Shown here: positions 34,956 to 44,860 of the stretch, in pieces
Layout: each line of letters opens with the position of its first letter
How positions within the stretch are numbered: the stretch's first letter is position 1
Assembly (NCBI GenBank): GCA_017500935.1
Contig: JAFVXW010000011.1
Span: 1 to 64,000 of the forward strand
Direction: 5' to 3'
Length of the DNA: 64,000 bases
From: Lachnospiraceae bacterium
GTDB lineage: Bacteria; Bacillota; Clostridia; Lachnospirales; Lachnospiraceae
The notes under the pieces: model-generated
Told to the model about the DNA's origin: nothing
The model's database searches: none
The model's input: only the letters and a program-made list of their open reading frames with translations
Translations under genes and position numbers: made by a program

Positions 34956-37900
34956 TCAGGTCACTTTTACATTTTCCTCTCCAAACAATGCCCGCAGACG
35001 CTCCACAAGTGCTCTGTCTGCACATACATTCTGGTTGGGCGGCAGATTTTTCATTGCCCTGGGATTTTCGATAAACAGACAGACGCTGTCTTTTCCGTCA
35101 GAATCCCGCAGGATCGCCATCAGCTGTTCCTGATTTTTTTCATAGGAAGCCCTGTCGGCAAACTTGATCCACAATTTTCTGGGAACCTCATCAAAGGCCA
35201 GAATGGACTCACAGATCACCTTGCCGTCCCGTTCTTCTTCCACTGAAATTCTTCCCTTGATAAACACCTTGTTTTCTTCAGTGAGCTTATCACCAAACTG
35301 CTCATAGGTTTTGGGAAAAACAATGACTTCCACAGAACCGACCAGATCCTCCACCTGCAAAAATGCCATCACTTTGTCATTTTTGGTATATTTGATCTTT
35401 TTTTCCGCGATCATACCGCCGATGACACATTTTTCACCGTCAACAGCAGCCACTTCCGTACCTTCCTCATTCAGTACAAAATCTGCCGTCGTATTGGTAA
35501 TATACTTGCGCCACATCTGCTCATATTCTTCCATGGGATGACCGCTGACGTAAATTCCCAGCACCTCTTTTTCAAAATTCAAAAGGATTTCCTTGGTATA
35601 TTCTCCCACATTGGGCATTCTGATCTCGAAGTTTTCCTTTTCTTCCTCTCCGACCAGATCAAACAAAGACATCTGACCCGCCAGATTGTTCTTTTTGCTG
35701 CGCTGCTGCTGGTCCATCATCTGCACAAACACACTCATAAACTGCTTGCGCGTGCCGCCCAGCGTATCAAAAGCACCTGCTTTGATGAAATTCTCCATAT
35801 TGCGCTTATTGATATCGGAATCTGTCATACGGGTGATAAAATCAGACAGATTGGAAAATCTTCCTCTTGCCTGTCTTTCCTGCAGGATTGCTTCTGCAAC
35901 CGGATGTCCCACACCCTTGATGGCAGTCAGCGCATAACGGATGGATTTGCCGGAAACCGAAAATCCTGCCTCACCTTCATTGATATCCGGCGGCAGCAGG
36001 GAAATCCCCATCTGACGGCATACCAGAATATATTCTGCGACTTTTCCGGGATTATCAATGACCGAGGTCATCAGCGCCGCCATAAATTCCACCGGATAAT
36101 AATATTTTAACCAGGCAGTCTGATAAGAAACCACCGCATAACAGGCAGCATGCGACTTATTGAAAGCATATTTTGCAAAATCCATCATTTCCGCATAGAT
36201 CTGCAGTCCCACCTGCTCCGGAATTCCATTGCTCACACAGCCCGGAACGCCTTCTTCTTTGTTGCCGTAGACAAAATTTGCCCGTTCTTTTTCCATCACG
36301 GACTGTTTTTTCTTACTCATGGCACGGCGCACCAGATCGCTTCGTCCCATGGTATAGCCGCCCAGATCACGAACGATCTGCATAACCTGCTCCTGATATA
36401 CGATACAGCCATAGGTAGGAGACAAGATCGGCTCCAGCTGCGGACAGGAATAGGTGACGGCAGCATGATTATCCTTACCTTTGATATATTTGGGGATAAA
36501 ATCCATCGGGCCCGGACGGTACAGAGAAATCCCCGCAATAATATCTTCCAGATTCTGCGGTTTTAATTCCTTCATGAAATTCTTCATGCCGCCGCTTTCC
36601 AACTGAAACACGCCGTCGGTGCGCCCGGTAGCCAAGGATGCCAGCACCTGCTTATCATCAAAGTCCAGCGCATCCACATCTATTGTGCGGCCGGTACTGT
36701 TTTGGATCAGCTCCACCGCCTTTTTAATTACGGTCAGGGTACGCAGCCCCAAAAAGTCCATTTTTAAAAGTCCCAGTTCTTCCAGTGTTGTCATGGTAAA
36801 CTGGGTGGTGATGGAACCGTCAGAGCCTCTGGACAGCGGCACAAAATCATCCGCCGCAGAGGGACAGATCACAACGCCCGCTGCATGCATGGAAGTATGC
36901 CGGGGCAGACCTTCCAGACGTTTGCTCATGGCGATCAGTTCTTCCACACGTTCATCACTTTCACAAAGCTTGCGCAGTTCCGGATTGATCTGCAGTGCCC
37001 TGTCGATGGTAATATTGAGTTCATTGGGAATCATTTTGGCAATCTGATCCACAAAAGCATAGGGCAGATCCATCACGCGTCCCACATCACGGATCACACC
37101 CTTGGCCGCCAGCGTACCAAAGGTAACGATCTGCACTACTTTTTCAGATCCGTATTTTTTCCCCACATAATCAATGACTTCCTGACGGCGTTCAAAGCAG
37201 AAATCCACGTCAATATCCGGCATGGATACACGTTCCGGATTCAAAAAACGCTCAAAGAGCAGACTGTAGCGGATCGGATCAATATTGGTGATATGCAGAC
37301 AGTAGGAAACAATGCTTCCCGCTGCGGAACCGCGCCCCGGCCCCACAGGGATATCATGCACACGGGCGTAATTGATAAAATCCCATACAATAAGGAAGTA
37401 ATCCACATACCCCATGCGTCTGATAATGTCAAGTTCATAATGCAGACGCTCCCTGAGCGTTCCGTCATCATCTGGATAACGCTCTTTTAAGCCGTCTTCA
37501 CATAATTTATTCAGATAAGTCCAGGAATCAAATCCTGCCGGTACTTCAAAATGAGGCAGCTTTGTCACGCCAAACTCAATGTCCACGTGACATCTGTCGG
37601 CAATGCGCTGGGTATTCTCCACCGCCTCCCATGCATACATAAAAAGCCCCTTCATCTCCTCTTCGCTTTTCACATAATACTGGCCGCCTTCATAACGCAT
37701 ACGGTCCTCATCCGCCAGCTTCTTGCCTGTCTGCAGGCAAAGCAGGATATCGTGCGGCTTTTCATCCTCTGCATAGGTATAATGTACGTCGTTGGTGCAT
37801 ACCATGGGAATATCCAGCTCCCTTGCCATACGCAGAAGCGCTGTATTTACTGTGCGCTGCTCCGGTATGCCATGATCCTGCAGTTCCAGGAAAAAATTTC

Positions 37901-38405
37901 CTTTTCCGAAAATATCCTGATATTTCAGTGCGCTTTTTTTAGCTTCCTCGATCAGCCCTTTCTGGATATATCTTGCAACTTCTCCAGCAAGACATGCGGA
38001 TAATGCAATTATTCCTTCATGATAATGTTTTAATACCTCTATATCCACGCGGGGTTTATAATAATACCCTTCTGTAAAGCCTTTGCTGACAATCTTCATT
38101 AGATTCTCGTAGCCGGTATTATTTTCCGCCAGAAGTACCAGATGGTAATAACGGTCATCACCGCCGTTTAGCTCCCTGTCAAAGCGGGAATTGGGCGCTA
38201 CATACACTTCACAGCCAATAACAGGGTTGATCCCTTCTTCTTTTGCAGCACGGTAAAAATCAATCACTCCGTACATTACGCCATGATCCGTGATAGCTGC
38301 CGCTGTCATTCCCAGTTTTTTCACCTGTTTTACATATTCTTTTATCTTGTTGGAACCGTCCAGCAGACTGTATTCCGTATGAACATGCAGATGTGCAAAT
38401 GCCAT
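34956..38405 (-). CDS. dnaE: DNA polymerase III alpha subunit, DnaE type
   Basis: 1149-residue C-family replicative polymerase. Order: PHP domain (FAHLHVHTEYSLLDGSNKI at the N-terminus), polymerase palm with GPGRGSAAGSIVSYCL and the catalytic Asp pair in MPDIDVDFCFERRQEV, DFLGLRTLTVIKKAVELI with the third Asp, fingers and beta-binding region, and a C-terminal OB fold (GGMIAEKKIKYTKNDKVMAF). No DnaQ-type exonuclease insert, so it is not PolC. CGGAGG precedes the ATG. Confidence 0.97.
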   Translation of the reverse strand: MAFAHLHVHTEYSLLDGSNKIKEYVKQVKKLGMTAAAITDHGVMYGVIDFYRAAKEEGINPVIGCEVYVAPNSRFDRELNGGDDRYYHLVLLAENNTGYENLMKIVSKGFTEGYYYKPRVDIEVLKHYHEGIIALSACLAGEVARYIQKGLIEEAKKSALKYQDIFGKGNFFLELQDHGIPEQRTVNTALLRMARELDIPMVCTNDVHYTYAEDEKPHDILLCLQTGKKLADEDRMRYEGGQYYVKSEEEMKGLFMYAWEAVENTQRIADRCHVDIEFGVTKLPHFEVPAGFDSWTYLNKLCEDGLKERYPDDDGTLRERLHYELDIIRRMGYVDYFLIVWDFINYARVHDIPVGPGRGSAAGSIVSYCLHITNIDPIRYSLLFERFLNPERVSMPDIDVDFCFERRQEVIDYVGKKYGSEKVVQIVTFGTLAAKGVIRDVGRVMDLPYAFVDQIAKMIPNELNITIDRALQINPELRKLCESDERVEELIAMSKRLEGLPRHTSMHAAGVVICPSAADDFVPLSRGSDGSITTQFTMTTLEELGLLKMDFLGLRTLTVIKKAVELIQNSTGRTIDVDALDFDDKQVLASLATGRTDGVFQLESGGMKNFMKELKPQNLEDIIAGISLYRPGPMDFIPKYIKGKDNHAAVTYSCPQLEPILSPTYGCIVYQEQVMQIVRDLGGYTMGRSDLVRRAMSKKKQSVMEKERANFVYGNKEEGVPGCVSNGIPEQVGLQIYAEMMDFAKYAFNKSHAACYAVVSYQTAWLKYYYPVEFMAALMTSVIDNPGKVAEYILVCRQMGISLLPPDINEGEAGFSVSGKSIRYALTAIKGVGHPVAEAILQERQARGRFSNLSDFITRMTDSDINKRNMENFIKAGAFDTLGGTRKQFMSVFVQMMDQQQRSKKNNLAGQMSLFDLVGEEEKENFEIRMPNVGEYTKEILLNFEKEVLGIYVSGHPMEEYEQMWRKYITNTTADFVLNEEGTEVAAVDGEKCVIGGMIAEKKIKYTKNDKVMAFLQVEDLVGSVEVIVFPKTYEQFGDKLTEENKVFIKGRISVEEERDGKVICESILAFDEVPRKLWIKFADRASYEKNQEQLMAILRDSDGKDSVCLFIENPRAMKNLPPNQNVCADRALVERLRALFGEENVKVT

Positions 38406-38467
38406 GATTCCTCCGTTCCCAAAACCTGTTTGAATCCCTTTTTTCTCAGCACAGAACAGTTGTTTCT

Positions 38468-38496
38468 ATTATAATGGTTTTTGTCCCGCCTTGCAA
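38468..38496 (-). promoter_or_regulatory. dnaE promoter
   Basis: TTGCAA (38496-38491), 17-nt spacer, TATAAT (38473-38468). Confidence 0.7.
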
Positions 38497-38556
38497 TAGC
38501 GGCGATAATTAGTCACTGCTAACCATGTATTTTTTTACGTAATTTCCCAATTTCAA

Positions 38557-38585
38557 TTGACAATCTTTTCTGTACATGCTAGTCT
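38557..38585 (+). promoter_or_regulatory. mntP promoter
   Basis: TTGACA (38557-38562), 17-nt spacer, TAGTCT (38580-38585) preceded by TGC as an extended -10. It starts just upstream of the riboswitch. Confidence 0.7.
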
Positions 38586-38591
38586 ATCCCA

Positions 38592-38717
38592 TGGATTATT
38601 CCTGAGGGAGTAGTAAGCGCTTTTCTCAGCGTAACATGTCAACATACTGACCATCTAAGGTCTGGCTTGTTTTAAATTACGAGACTCATGTATAACGATA
38701 ACGCTATGCATGGAGTT
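38592..38717 (+). promoter_or_regulatory. yybP-ykoY (Mn2+) riboswitch
   Basis: The leader holds the conserved elements of this class in order: GAGGGAGTAG (38604-38613), GTCAACATACTG (38638-38649), GAGACTCATG (38681-38690) and ATGCATGGAG (38706-38715). The class senses Mn2+ and often controls Mn efflux pumps, and the next gene is mntP. A terminator follows, so Mn2+ binding should allow read-through. Confidence 0.9.
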
Positions 38718-38734
38718 TATTTTTTGTCAGTAAG

Positions 38735-38758
38735 GCCCACGCATGCGTGGGCTTTTTT
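38735..38758 (+). terminator. riboswitch-controlled terminator before mntP
   Basis: Palindrome GCCCACGCATGCGTGGGC (38735-38752) followed by TTTTTT. It is the expression platform of the riboswitch and lies 96 nt before the mntP ATG. Confidence 0.88.
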
Positions 38759-38854
38759 GATACGGCAGAAAACTTCGTTTCTTATCGTATCAACACACAT
38801 ATATGCGCACTCGCGCACGCTATGTAACCTCTCACACAGAAAGGAACGACTCTT

Positions 38855-39442
38855 ATGGAATGGAATTTTGTATTTTTCTTTAACAGCGCACTTTTAGGTA
38901 TTGGCCTTGCCATGGATGCATTTTCAGTTTCTTTGGCAAACGGCCTGAATGATCCCTGCATGAAAAAATCCCGTGTTTTTTGGATTGCCGGTGTCTTTGC
39001 CGTATTCCAGGCCCTGATGCCTTTGATCGGATGGATCTGTATCCACACCATTGTTCAGTATTTCCACTCTTTTGAAAAAATGATTCCCTGGATTGCTCTG
39101 ACCCTGCTTCTCTATATCGGTATCAGCATGATCAAAGATGCCAAAGAAGAGGGATGCGGCTGTGACCCTGAAGTTCCTGCACTCGGCTTCGGCGCTCTGA
39201 TGCTTCAGGGCATTGCAACCTCCATAGATGCTCTTTCCGTTGGCTTTACCATCGCCGAATATAATCTTCCGGCAGCGATCGTCTGCGCCGTGATCATCGC
39301 AGCTGTCACTTTTGTAATCTGCACCGGCGGACTTGTGATCGGCAAAAAGTTCGGTACTAAACTGGCAGGCAAAGCTTCCATTCTTGGCGGTGTCATTCTG
39401 ATCATTATCGGCATCGAGATTTTTGTAACCGGCGTATTCTGA
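38855..39442 (+). CDS. mntP: manganese efflux pump MntP
   Basis: Six-helix membrane protein of 195 residues exporting Mn2+. Signatures: GIGLAMDAFSVSLANGL in helix 1 and LQGIATSIDALSVGFT in the second repeat, each with the conserved Asp. AAAGGA precedes the ATG. Control by the upstream Mn2+ riboswitch and terminator fits its role. Confidence 0.95.
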   Translation: MEWNFVFFFNSALLGIGLAMDAFSVSLANGLNDPCMKKSRVFWIAGVFAVFQALMPLIGWICIHTIVQYFHSFEKMIPWIALTLLLYIGISMIKDAKEEGCGCDPEVPALGFGALMLQGIATSIDALSVGFTIAEYNLPAAIVCAVIIAAVTFVICTGGLVIGKKFGTKLAGKASILGGVILIIIGIEIFVTGVF

Positions 39443-39456
39443 AAAAGTATCCGTGT

Positions 39457-39499
39457 ATCAAAAATGTTCCGGCATTTTCTCTGCCGGAACATTTTTGAT
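39457..39499. terminator. bidirectional terminator, mntP / glycyl radical enzyme
   Basis: 18-bp stem around AAAAATGTTCCGGCA/TGCCGGAACATTTTT with a 7-nt loop, between the convergent genes. The A/T ends supply U-tracts on both strands. Confidence 0.88.
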
Positions 39500-39567
39500 T
39501 TTCATCTTATTTTCTCACGATCTGTCCGCAAAAATGAATCATTTCCGCACAATCGCTCCAATCTTTG

Positions 39568-41781
39568 TCAGATTGCATATTGTGTCCTTTTTATCACTTC
39601 TTTTTGAATAGCAGGACTCAGTTTTACAAAGTTGTCCGAAAATCCGCCTACACGCACCACCAGATTTCCATAATCCTCCGGATTCTGCAAGGCTTTCAAA
39701 AGAGCCTCCGGATCCAGCACATTAATCTGCAGCTGGCATCCTCCCTGTTTAAAATAAGTCTGGCAAAGCTGCTGCACTTTAACTTCTCCTTCCGGAGCCT
39801 CAAATACAGCCTTATCCAGTCTCAGATTCAGCACGCAGGTACCAATCCCCTTATTTTGGGGAACAGAAAGCGCTGCTGCCATTACAGAGGTCGGCCCTTC
39901 TTTATCCGTTCCCTGCATAGGGCCGCAGCAGTCTGCTGTCGCCTGTCCGGCCAAACGTCCGTCCGGCGTTGCACCGACTTTTTCTCCGCAGGTAATCCAG
40001 TCCACCCAGAGAATCACCGCCGGCATAAATCTGCCGCGATATTTTTCATTGCCTCTCCAGCACTGCAGCGTCATTGTCTCACTGAACACAAAATCCATAA
40101 GATCCGCAGCCAGTGCATGCAGCTCTTCATCATAATTACCAAACTTGGTGACTTTTTTGCATCTGGCAAACAAATCTTCATAACCGGCAAAATTGACTGT
40201 CAGACACTGCAGGAATTCCTCTTTGCTGATATCTCCAAGTTTACCTTCATAAAACTGTTTTAATGTATATAACGAATTGATTGCATTGGTTCCTGCATAA
40301 ATATTGGCAGAATCAAAATTATACCGGGCACCGCCGTTTGTAAAGTTTTCAGCATTTTCAATACAGTCACCGGTAAACAGCGTTGCCAGCGGCCAGGGAT
40401 AATGATTACCGAAGGAGAACTGCCGGAGATTGATCTGTTCAGCCATCTCATGCAGTGTGATCTGATAATCCTGCTTCAGCCGGTCATAAAACTGCGCAAA
40501 TGTATCACATTCGTAAAAATAATTGTAGAGTGCCTGTTCAAAAATGTCCAGCATATTGTAAGCAACCCAGGTGGAATCACACATAGTCTTTCCCTGGATC
40601 AGCAGTTCTGAACAGCCGCCAAACACATAATTTACCGCATCCTCATACGGTATCGCATAATCTTTTGTCAGGTTCTCCAGATATAATTCCTCATTTACAA
40701 TTGCCGGCTGGGCATATCCTTTGCTGATATTCAGTAAAAATGCATCCCATATCTCCTGCGGCATATCCCGCCGTACACGCAGCGTCACATTCGGCGTCCT
40801 CAGTCCTCCGATTGCCTGTACACAAATTCTGGTCAGAACATTATACGCCGCTGTTCCGTCTTTCAGCGTACCGCCAATGGTCGCATGCGTCACTCCCGGA
40901 TGACCAATACGTGCATCTATATCTGTAAACAGTTCCCTGAAAAGCTCATGAGCTTCCTGCTCTGTGGTAAGTCCGGCTTCCAAATCCCTTTGATAATAAG
41001 GATACAGGTAGACATCCATTCGCCCCGGTTCAAAGGCATTGGCCAAAAACATCACCGCAGTCGCTGCAACATAAGCTTCATAAAAGGTCTCTGCCGGATG
41101 CATCGGCACTTTTTTCAATGCAGTGATCAACCGCTGCATTCTCTCTTTGTTTCCGTCAAAACAATGCATCTTTTCTTCCAGTGACAGGATATATCTGTCT
41201 AAATAACATGCTATCCCTGCTATGACATCCAGAATTCCTTCCGCGAAACGACGTTCCTGCGCTGTTTTTGCTGAAGCAATTTTTTCCTGTGCACGCTTTG
41301 CATATCCGATGATCCCCTCATCCAAAACAGTTTGTATATCAGCGACATTATGTACACCGCCATGGTCGTAACGGCACCGGCTGGGAACCGCATAGGCCGC
41401 TTTGCAGTCCCTGATGATCGAATCCACAATATGCAGCTCCACAGAATCTGCACATTCCTCCCGCAGACGCATAAATTTTTGTTCTTCAAAATAAATTTCC
41501 GCATTTGCATTCAGAAAAAATCCGTAATCCTGCAGATCATCCGCCAAAAATCCTGAACAGATATTATAAGGTGCTGCCGACATCAACCGCTGTCCATCCT
41601 GATATTCCGGCAAAGACTGGTTTTCCAGCACATAACGTGTCACCCTAGCAGCCCGTCTCCCGATTGGTTCATTCATATTTTTATAAAAAACCGCAGCCGT
41701 ATACATTCCATGCTTTTTCAAAAAGCGGGCATGGTTGGACATTTTCAGGTCATCGTCTAAAACAGATTGTATTGCCGTCAT
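39568..41781 (-). CDS. glycyl radical enzyme of unknown substrate
   Basis: 737 residues from the ATG at 41781, chosen for the GAGGAAGAAAAG ribosome site. A pyruvate formate-lyase superfamily enzyme: catalytic Cys390 in VFGGCSELLIQGK with Glu392 two residues on, and the glycyl radical motif VVRVGGFSDNF near the C-terminus, radical at Gly713. The single Cys followed by Ser-Glu differs from the Cys-Cys of formate lyases and the GCVE of characterised dehydratases and C-S/C-N lyases, though the Glu is shared. No radical SAM activase, microcompartment or transporter gene is adjacent, so it depends on an activase elsewhere. It is downstream of metK behind a terminator. Confidence 0.9.
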   Translation of the reverse strand: MTAIQSVLDDDLKMSNHARFLKKHGMYTAAVFYKNMNEPIGRRAARVTRYVLENQSLPEYQDGQRLMSAAPYNICSGFLADDLQDYGFFLNANAEIYFEEQKFMRLREECADSVELHIVDSIIRDCKAAYAVPSRCRYDHGGVHNVADIQTVLDEGIIGYAKRAQEKIASAKTAQERRFAEGILDVIAGIACYLDRYILSLEEKMHCFDGNKERMQRLITALKKVPMHPAETFYEAYVAATAVMFLANAFEPGRMDVYLYPYYQRDLEAGLTTEQEAHELFRELFTDIDARIGHPGVTHATIGGTLKDGTAAYNVLTRICVQAIGGLRTPNVTLRVRRDMPQEIWDAFLLNISKGYAQPAIVNEELYLENLTKDYAIPYEDAVNYVFGGCSELLIQGKTMCDSTWVAYNMLDIFEQALYNYFYECDTFAQFYDRLKQDYQITLHEMAEQINLRQFSFGNHYPWPLATLFTGDCIENAENFTNGGARYNFDSANIYAGTNAINSLYTLKQFYEGKLGDISKEEFLQCLTVNFAGYEDLFARCKKVTKFGNYDEELHALAADLMDFVFSETMTLQCWRGNEKYRGRFMPAVILWVDWITCGEKVGATPDGRLAGQATADCCGPMQGTDKEGPTSVMAAALSVPQNKGIGTCVLNLRLDKAVFEAPEGEVKVQQLCQTYFKQGGCQLQINVLDPEALLKALQNPEDYGNLVVRVGGFSDNFVKLSPAIQKEVIKRTQYAI

Positions 41782-41830
41782 CTTTTCTTCCTCTTTGCAT
41801 GCATTTTTGTTTTGATAAAAAAGTGCGCGC

Positions 41831-41887
41831 ATAATAAAAAGGCTGAACAGAACAGCTGAATATTCAGCCATTCTGCGTCAGCCTTTT
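41831..41887 (-). terminator. metK terminator
   Basis: Outer stem AAAAGGCTGA/TCAGCCTTTT (41837-41846 with 41878-41887) with nested CAGAA...TTCTG and GCTGAATATTCAGC pairing, followed on the minus strand by TTATTATG. It lies about 10 nt after the metK stop. Confidence 0.85.
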
Positions 41888-41896
41888 CATTCTTTT

Positions 41897-43087
41897 TTAT
41901 GCCAAATATTTTCTTAATGTTTCAGCCTTGTCCAGCTTCTCCCAAGGAAGATCCAGATCGTTACGGCCGAAATGTCCGTATGCAGCAGTCTGCTTGTAGA
42001 TCGGACGGCGCAGATCCAGCATCTTGATGATGCCTGCGGGACGAAGATCGAAGTTTTCACGAACGATCTCAACCAGCTTTTCATCAGAAAGCTTGCCGGT
42101 TCCGAAAGTATCTACCATGATGGATGTGGGCTGTGCAACACCGATTGCATAGGACAGCTGAATTTCACACTTGTCAGCCAGACCAGCCGCTACGATGTTC
42201 TTTGCAACATAACGTGCTGCGTAAGCTGCGGAACGGTCAACCTTGGTGCAGTCCTTACCGGAGAAAGCGCCGCCGCCATGACGTGCATAGCCGCCGTAGG
42301 TATCAACAATGATCTTACGACCGGTCAGACCAGCGTCACCATGAGGGCCGCCGATTACGAAACGACCGGTGGGATTGATGAAGAACTTGGTGTTTTCATC
42401 GATCATTTCTGCAGGAAGGATCACATCAAATACATGCTTTTTGATATCTGCATGAATCTGTTCCTGGGTAACATCTGGATCATGCTGGGTAGAAAGTACA
42501 ACAGCTTCCAGACGAACAGGCTTGTCGTTTTCATCGTATTCAACGGAAACCTGAGTCTTGCCGTCGGGTCTTAAATAAGTAAGAGTGCCGTCTTTTCTAA
42601 CCTTGGTCAGCTGCAGAGCAAGCTTGTGAGCAAGCGCGATGGGATAAGGCATATATTCTTCGGTTTCGTTGGTTGCGTAACCAAACATCATACCCTGGTC
42701 ACCAGCACCGATTGCTTCGATTTCTTCATCAGACATCTTGTTTTCCTTTGCTTCAAGCGCCTTGTCAACACCCATAGCGATGTCGGAAGACTGCTCGTCA
42801 ATGGAAACCAAAACTGCACAGGTATTGCCGTCGAAACCATATTCAGACTTGTCATAGCCGATTTCCTTTACGGTTTCACGAACGATCTTTGCCATATCAA
42901 CGTATGCATTGGTAGTGATCTCACCAGTTACAAGAACGAAACCGGTACAGCTTACACTTTCACATGCAACACGGCTGTTGGGGTCTTTTTCCATCAGCGC
43001 ATCAAGGATCGCATCAGAGATGGCATCGCACATTTTATCGGGATGGCCTTCGGTAACGGATTCAGAAGTAAATAAACGTTTTTCCAT
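41897..43087 (-). CDS. metK: S-adenosylmethionine synthetase
   Basis: Makes SAM from methionine and ATP. 396 residues from the ATG at 43087 (AAAGGAGG upstream). Motifs: [20 protein letters not shown] at the N-terminus, [27 protein letters not shown] and the C-terminal [14 protein letters not shown]. Its leader is a SAM-I riboswitch with a terminator, giving feedback control by product. Confidence 0.98.
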   Translation of the reverse strand: MEKRLFTSESVTEGHPDKMCDAISDAILDALMEKDPNSRVACESVSCTGFVLVTGEITTNAYVDMAKIVRETVKEIGYDKSEYGFDGNTCAVLVSIDEQSSDIAMGVDKALEAKENKMSDEEIEAIGAGDQGMMFGYATNETEEYMPYPIALAHKLALQLTKVRKDGTLTYLRPDGKTQVSVEYDENDKPVRLEAVVLSTQHDPDVTQEQIHADIKKHVFDVILPAEMIDENTKFFINPTGRFVIGGPHGDAGLTGRKIIVDTYGGYARHGGGAFSGKDCTKVDRSAAYAARYVAKNIVAAGLADKCEIQLSYAIGVAQPTSIMVDTFGTGKLSDEKLVEIVRENFDLRPAGIIKMLDLRRPIYKQTAAYGHFGRNDLDLPWEKLDKAETLRKYLA

Positions 43088-43104
43088 GTTTTCCTCCTTT
43101 GGAA

Positions 43105-43133
43105 ATGAAAAAGTCCGCATTTTCAGCGGACTT
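43105..43133 (-). terminator. riboswitch terminator before metK
   Basis: 8-bp stem AAGTCCGC/GCGGACTT with a 7-nt loop, followed on the minus strand by TTTCATTTCC. It is the expression platform of the SAM riboswitch. Confidence 0.85.
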
Positions 43134-43153
43134 GAATTTATGATATTCAAATC

Positions 43154-43269
43154 CTCTTATTGTTCGAACTGTATAAAACAGCATTTACTCGCTCAGGATG
43201 GCACCTTCCGTTAAACGGGGTTGCCGTGGCTTCACAGATCCTATGTATCTCCACCACTCTGAATAAGAG
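43154..43269 (-). promoter_or_regulatory. SAM-I (S-box) riboswitch
   Basis: Minus-strand order: P1 arm CTCTTATT, AGAGTGGTGGAGATAC, GAAGCCACGGCAACC, GGAAGGTGCCA, TCCTGAGCGAG, and the closing arm AATAAGAG. These are the hallmark S-box blocks. SAM binding should favour the terminator and lower metK expression. Confidence 0.95.
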
Positions 43270-43332
43270 ATTCGTACAGCAATGTCAGGCACTGCCGTAT
43301 ACAATATTAATTTTCATATCAGGTACATATAA

Positions 43333-43361
43333 ACAGTACAATAATCCTGTTTTTTTGTCAA
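43333..43361 (-). promoter_or_regulatory. metK promoter
   Basis: TTGACA (43361-43356), 17-nt spacer, TACTGT (43338-43333), about 60 nt before the riboswitch. The -10 is weak. Confidence 0.6.
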
Positions 43362-43443
43362 CACAAGTGCGCCAATTGGCATGTTCTAAATGACGTACAA
43401 GAAAATGATATATTGTCGCTTTCCTACAGATATCCTGCCCTGT

Positions 43444-44736
43444 TTAGCCGATCTTTAATCTGAATTTCTGCAGTTCACGCTCGGTTTCCACCTTGTCTAT
43501 CTGTGCACCAAGTCCCTGCAGCTTCAGATGAAAATCTTCATATCCTCTTTCAATATAGCGGATATCATCGATCACAGACATACCCTCCGCGGAAAGTGCC
43601 GCGATCACAAGTGCTGCGCCGGCACGCAGATCCGGTGCATTGATGCTTGCACCTGTATATTTTTCCACGCCTTCGATCACGGCGGTGTTGCCTTCCACCT
43701 TGATATTGGCGCCCATACGGATCAGTTCATCCACATAACGCAGTCTGTTTTCAAAAATACTTTCGGTGACAATACTGGTTCCCTGAGAAAGTCCAAGTGT
43801 TACTGCGATCTGAGGCTGCATATCTGTCGGAAATCCCGGATAGGGCAAAGTCTTGACATGTGTGTGTCCCAGTCTTTTGGTTGCCACCACGCGCACTGCG
43901 TCATCAGATTCCTTTACTTCGCATCCAATTTCCAAAAGCTTGGCACTGATGGACTCCAGATGCTTGGGAATTACATTCTTTACTGTCACATCTCCTCTGG
44001 TCGCTGCTGCCGCGAACATAAATGTACCGGCCTCAATCTGATCGGGGATAATGGTATATTCTGTTTTATGGAGCTTTTCAACACCGCGCACACGGATCAC
44101 ATCGGTTCCTGCGCCCTTGATATTGGCTCCCATGCTGTTTAAAAAGTTGGCCAGATCCACAACATGCGGTTCTTTTGCCGCATTTTCAATCGTGGTGCGT
44201 CCTTCTGCCAAAGCCGCCGCCATCATGATATTGATCGTTGCACCGACACTGGCAATATCCAGATAATTATGACCGCCGGTCAGATTCTGTGCCTGTGTGC
44301 TCACCATGCCATGCGCGATCTTAACTTCTGCGCCAAGAGCTTTAAAGCCTTTGATGTGCAAATCGATCGCACGGCAGCCGATATCGCAGCCGCCAGGCAG
44401 CACTACTGTCGATTTTTTATATTTTCCAAGCAGTGCGCCCAGAAAATAATAGGAAGCTCTGATCTTTTTCACGGCATCGCCGTCCACCACAAGATCATTG
44501 ATGCCTCCGGCATTGATCCTGACAGTGTGTCTGTCAAGACGCTCCACATGTGCACCGATACTCTCAATTGCCGCAAGCATGATATTGGTATCGCGTACAT
44601 CCGGTATATTCTCTATCAAAACCGTTTCATCCGTCATGACTGCTGCAGCCAGAATCGGAAGTGCCGCATTCTTTGCGCCGCCGATCTCAACCTCTCCAAC
44701 AAGCGGATTACCACCGTTAATTGCATATAATTCCAT
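43444..44736 (-). CDS. murA: UDP-N-acetylglucosamine 1-carboxyvinyltransferase
   Basis: First committed step of peptidoglycan synthesis. 430 residues. N-terminal GGNPLVGEVEIGGAKNAALP, the catalytic Cys117 in VLPGGCDIGCRAIDLH (the Cys form, fosfomycin-sensitive type), and C-terminal APDLRAGAALVIAAL. AGGAG precedes the ATG. Promoter and a long leader lie upstream; the next gene toward the promoter is an M23 endopeptidase, so two wall-related genes are neighbours but separate units. Confidence 0.97.
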   Translation of the reverse strand: MELYAINGGNPLVGEVEIGGAKNAALPILAAAVMTDETVLIENIPDVRDTNIMLAAIESIGAHVERLDRHTVRINAGGINDLVVDGDAVKKIRASYYFLGALLGKYKKSTVVLPGGCDIGCRAIDLHIKGFKALGAEVKIAHGMVSTQAQNLTGGHNYLDIASVGATINIMMAAALAEGRTTIENAAKEPHVVDLANFLNSMGANIKGAGTDVIRVRGVEKLHKTEYTIIPDQIEAGTFMFAAAATRGDVTVKNVIPKHLESISAKLLEIGCEVKESDDAVRVVATKRLGHTHVKTLPYPGFPTDMQPQIAVTLGLSQGTSIVTESIFENRLRYVDELIRMGANIKVEGNTAVIEGVEKYTGASINAPDLRAGAALVIAALSAEGMSVIDDIRYIERGYEDFHLKLQGLGAQIDKVETERELQKFRLKIG

Positions 44737-44854
44737 ATATATTACTCCTATTTACATGACAATACAGCCTTCTTATGTACTGAAACCGCCATGAAGCCAA
44801 GGTTAAAAGCCTACATAACTTCCCAAAGGCACCAAAAGGCACTCCTTAGGCATC
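44737..44854 (-). promoter_or_regulatory. unassigned leader upstream of murA
   Basis: About 118 nt between the predicted start site and the murA ATG. Possible pairings: GTGCC/GGTGC, AGG/CCT and GAAG/CTTC in nested order. I recognise no known riboswitch or protein-binding leader and see no terminator. Confidence 0.4.
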
Positions 44855-44860
44855 TTAATG

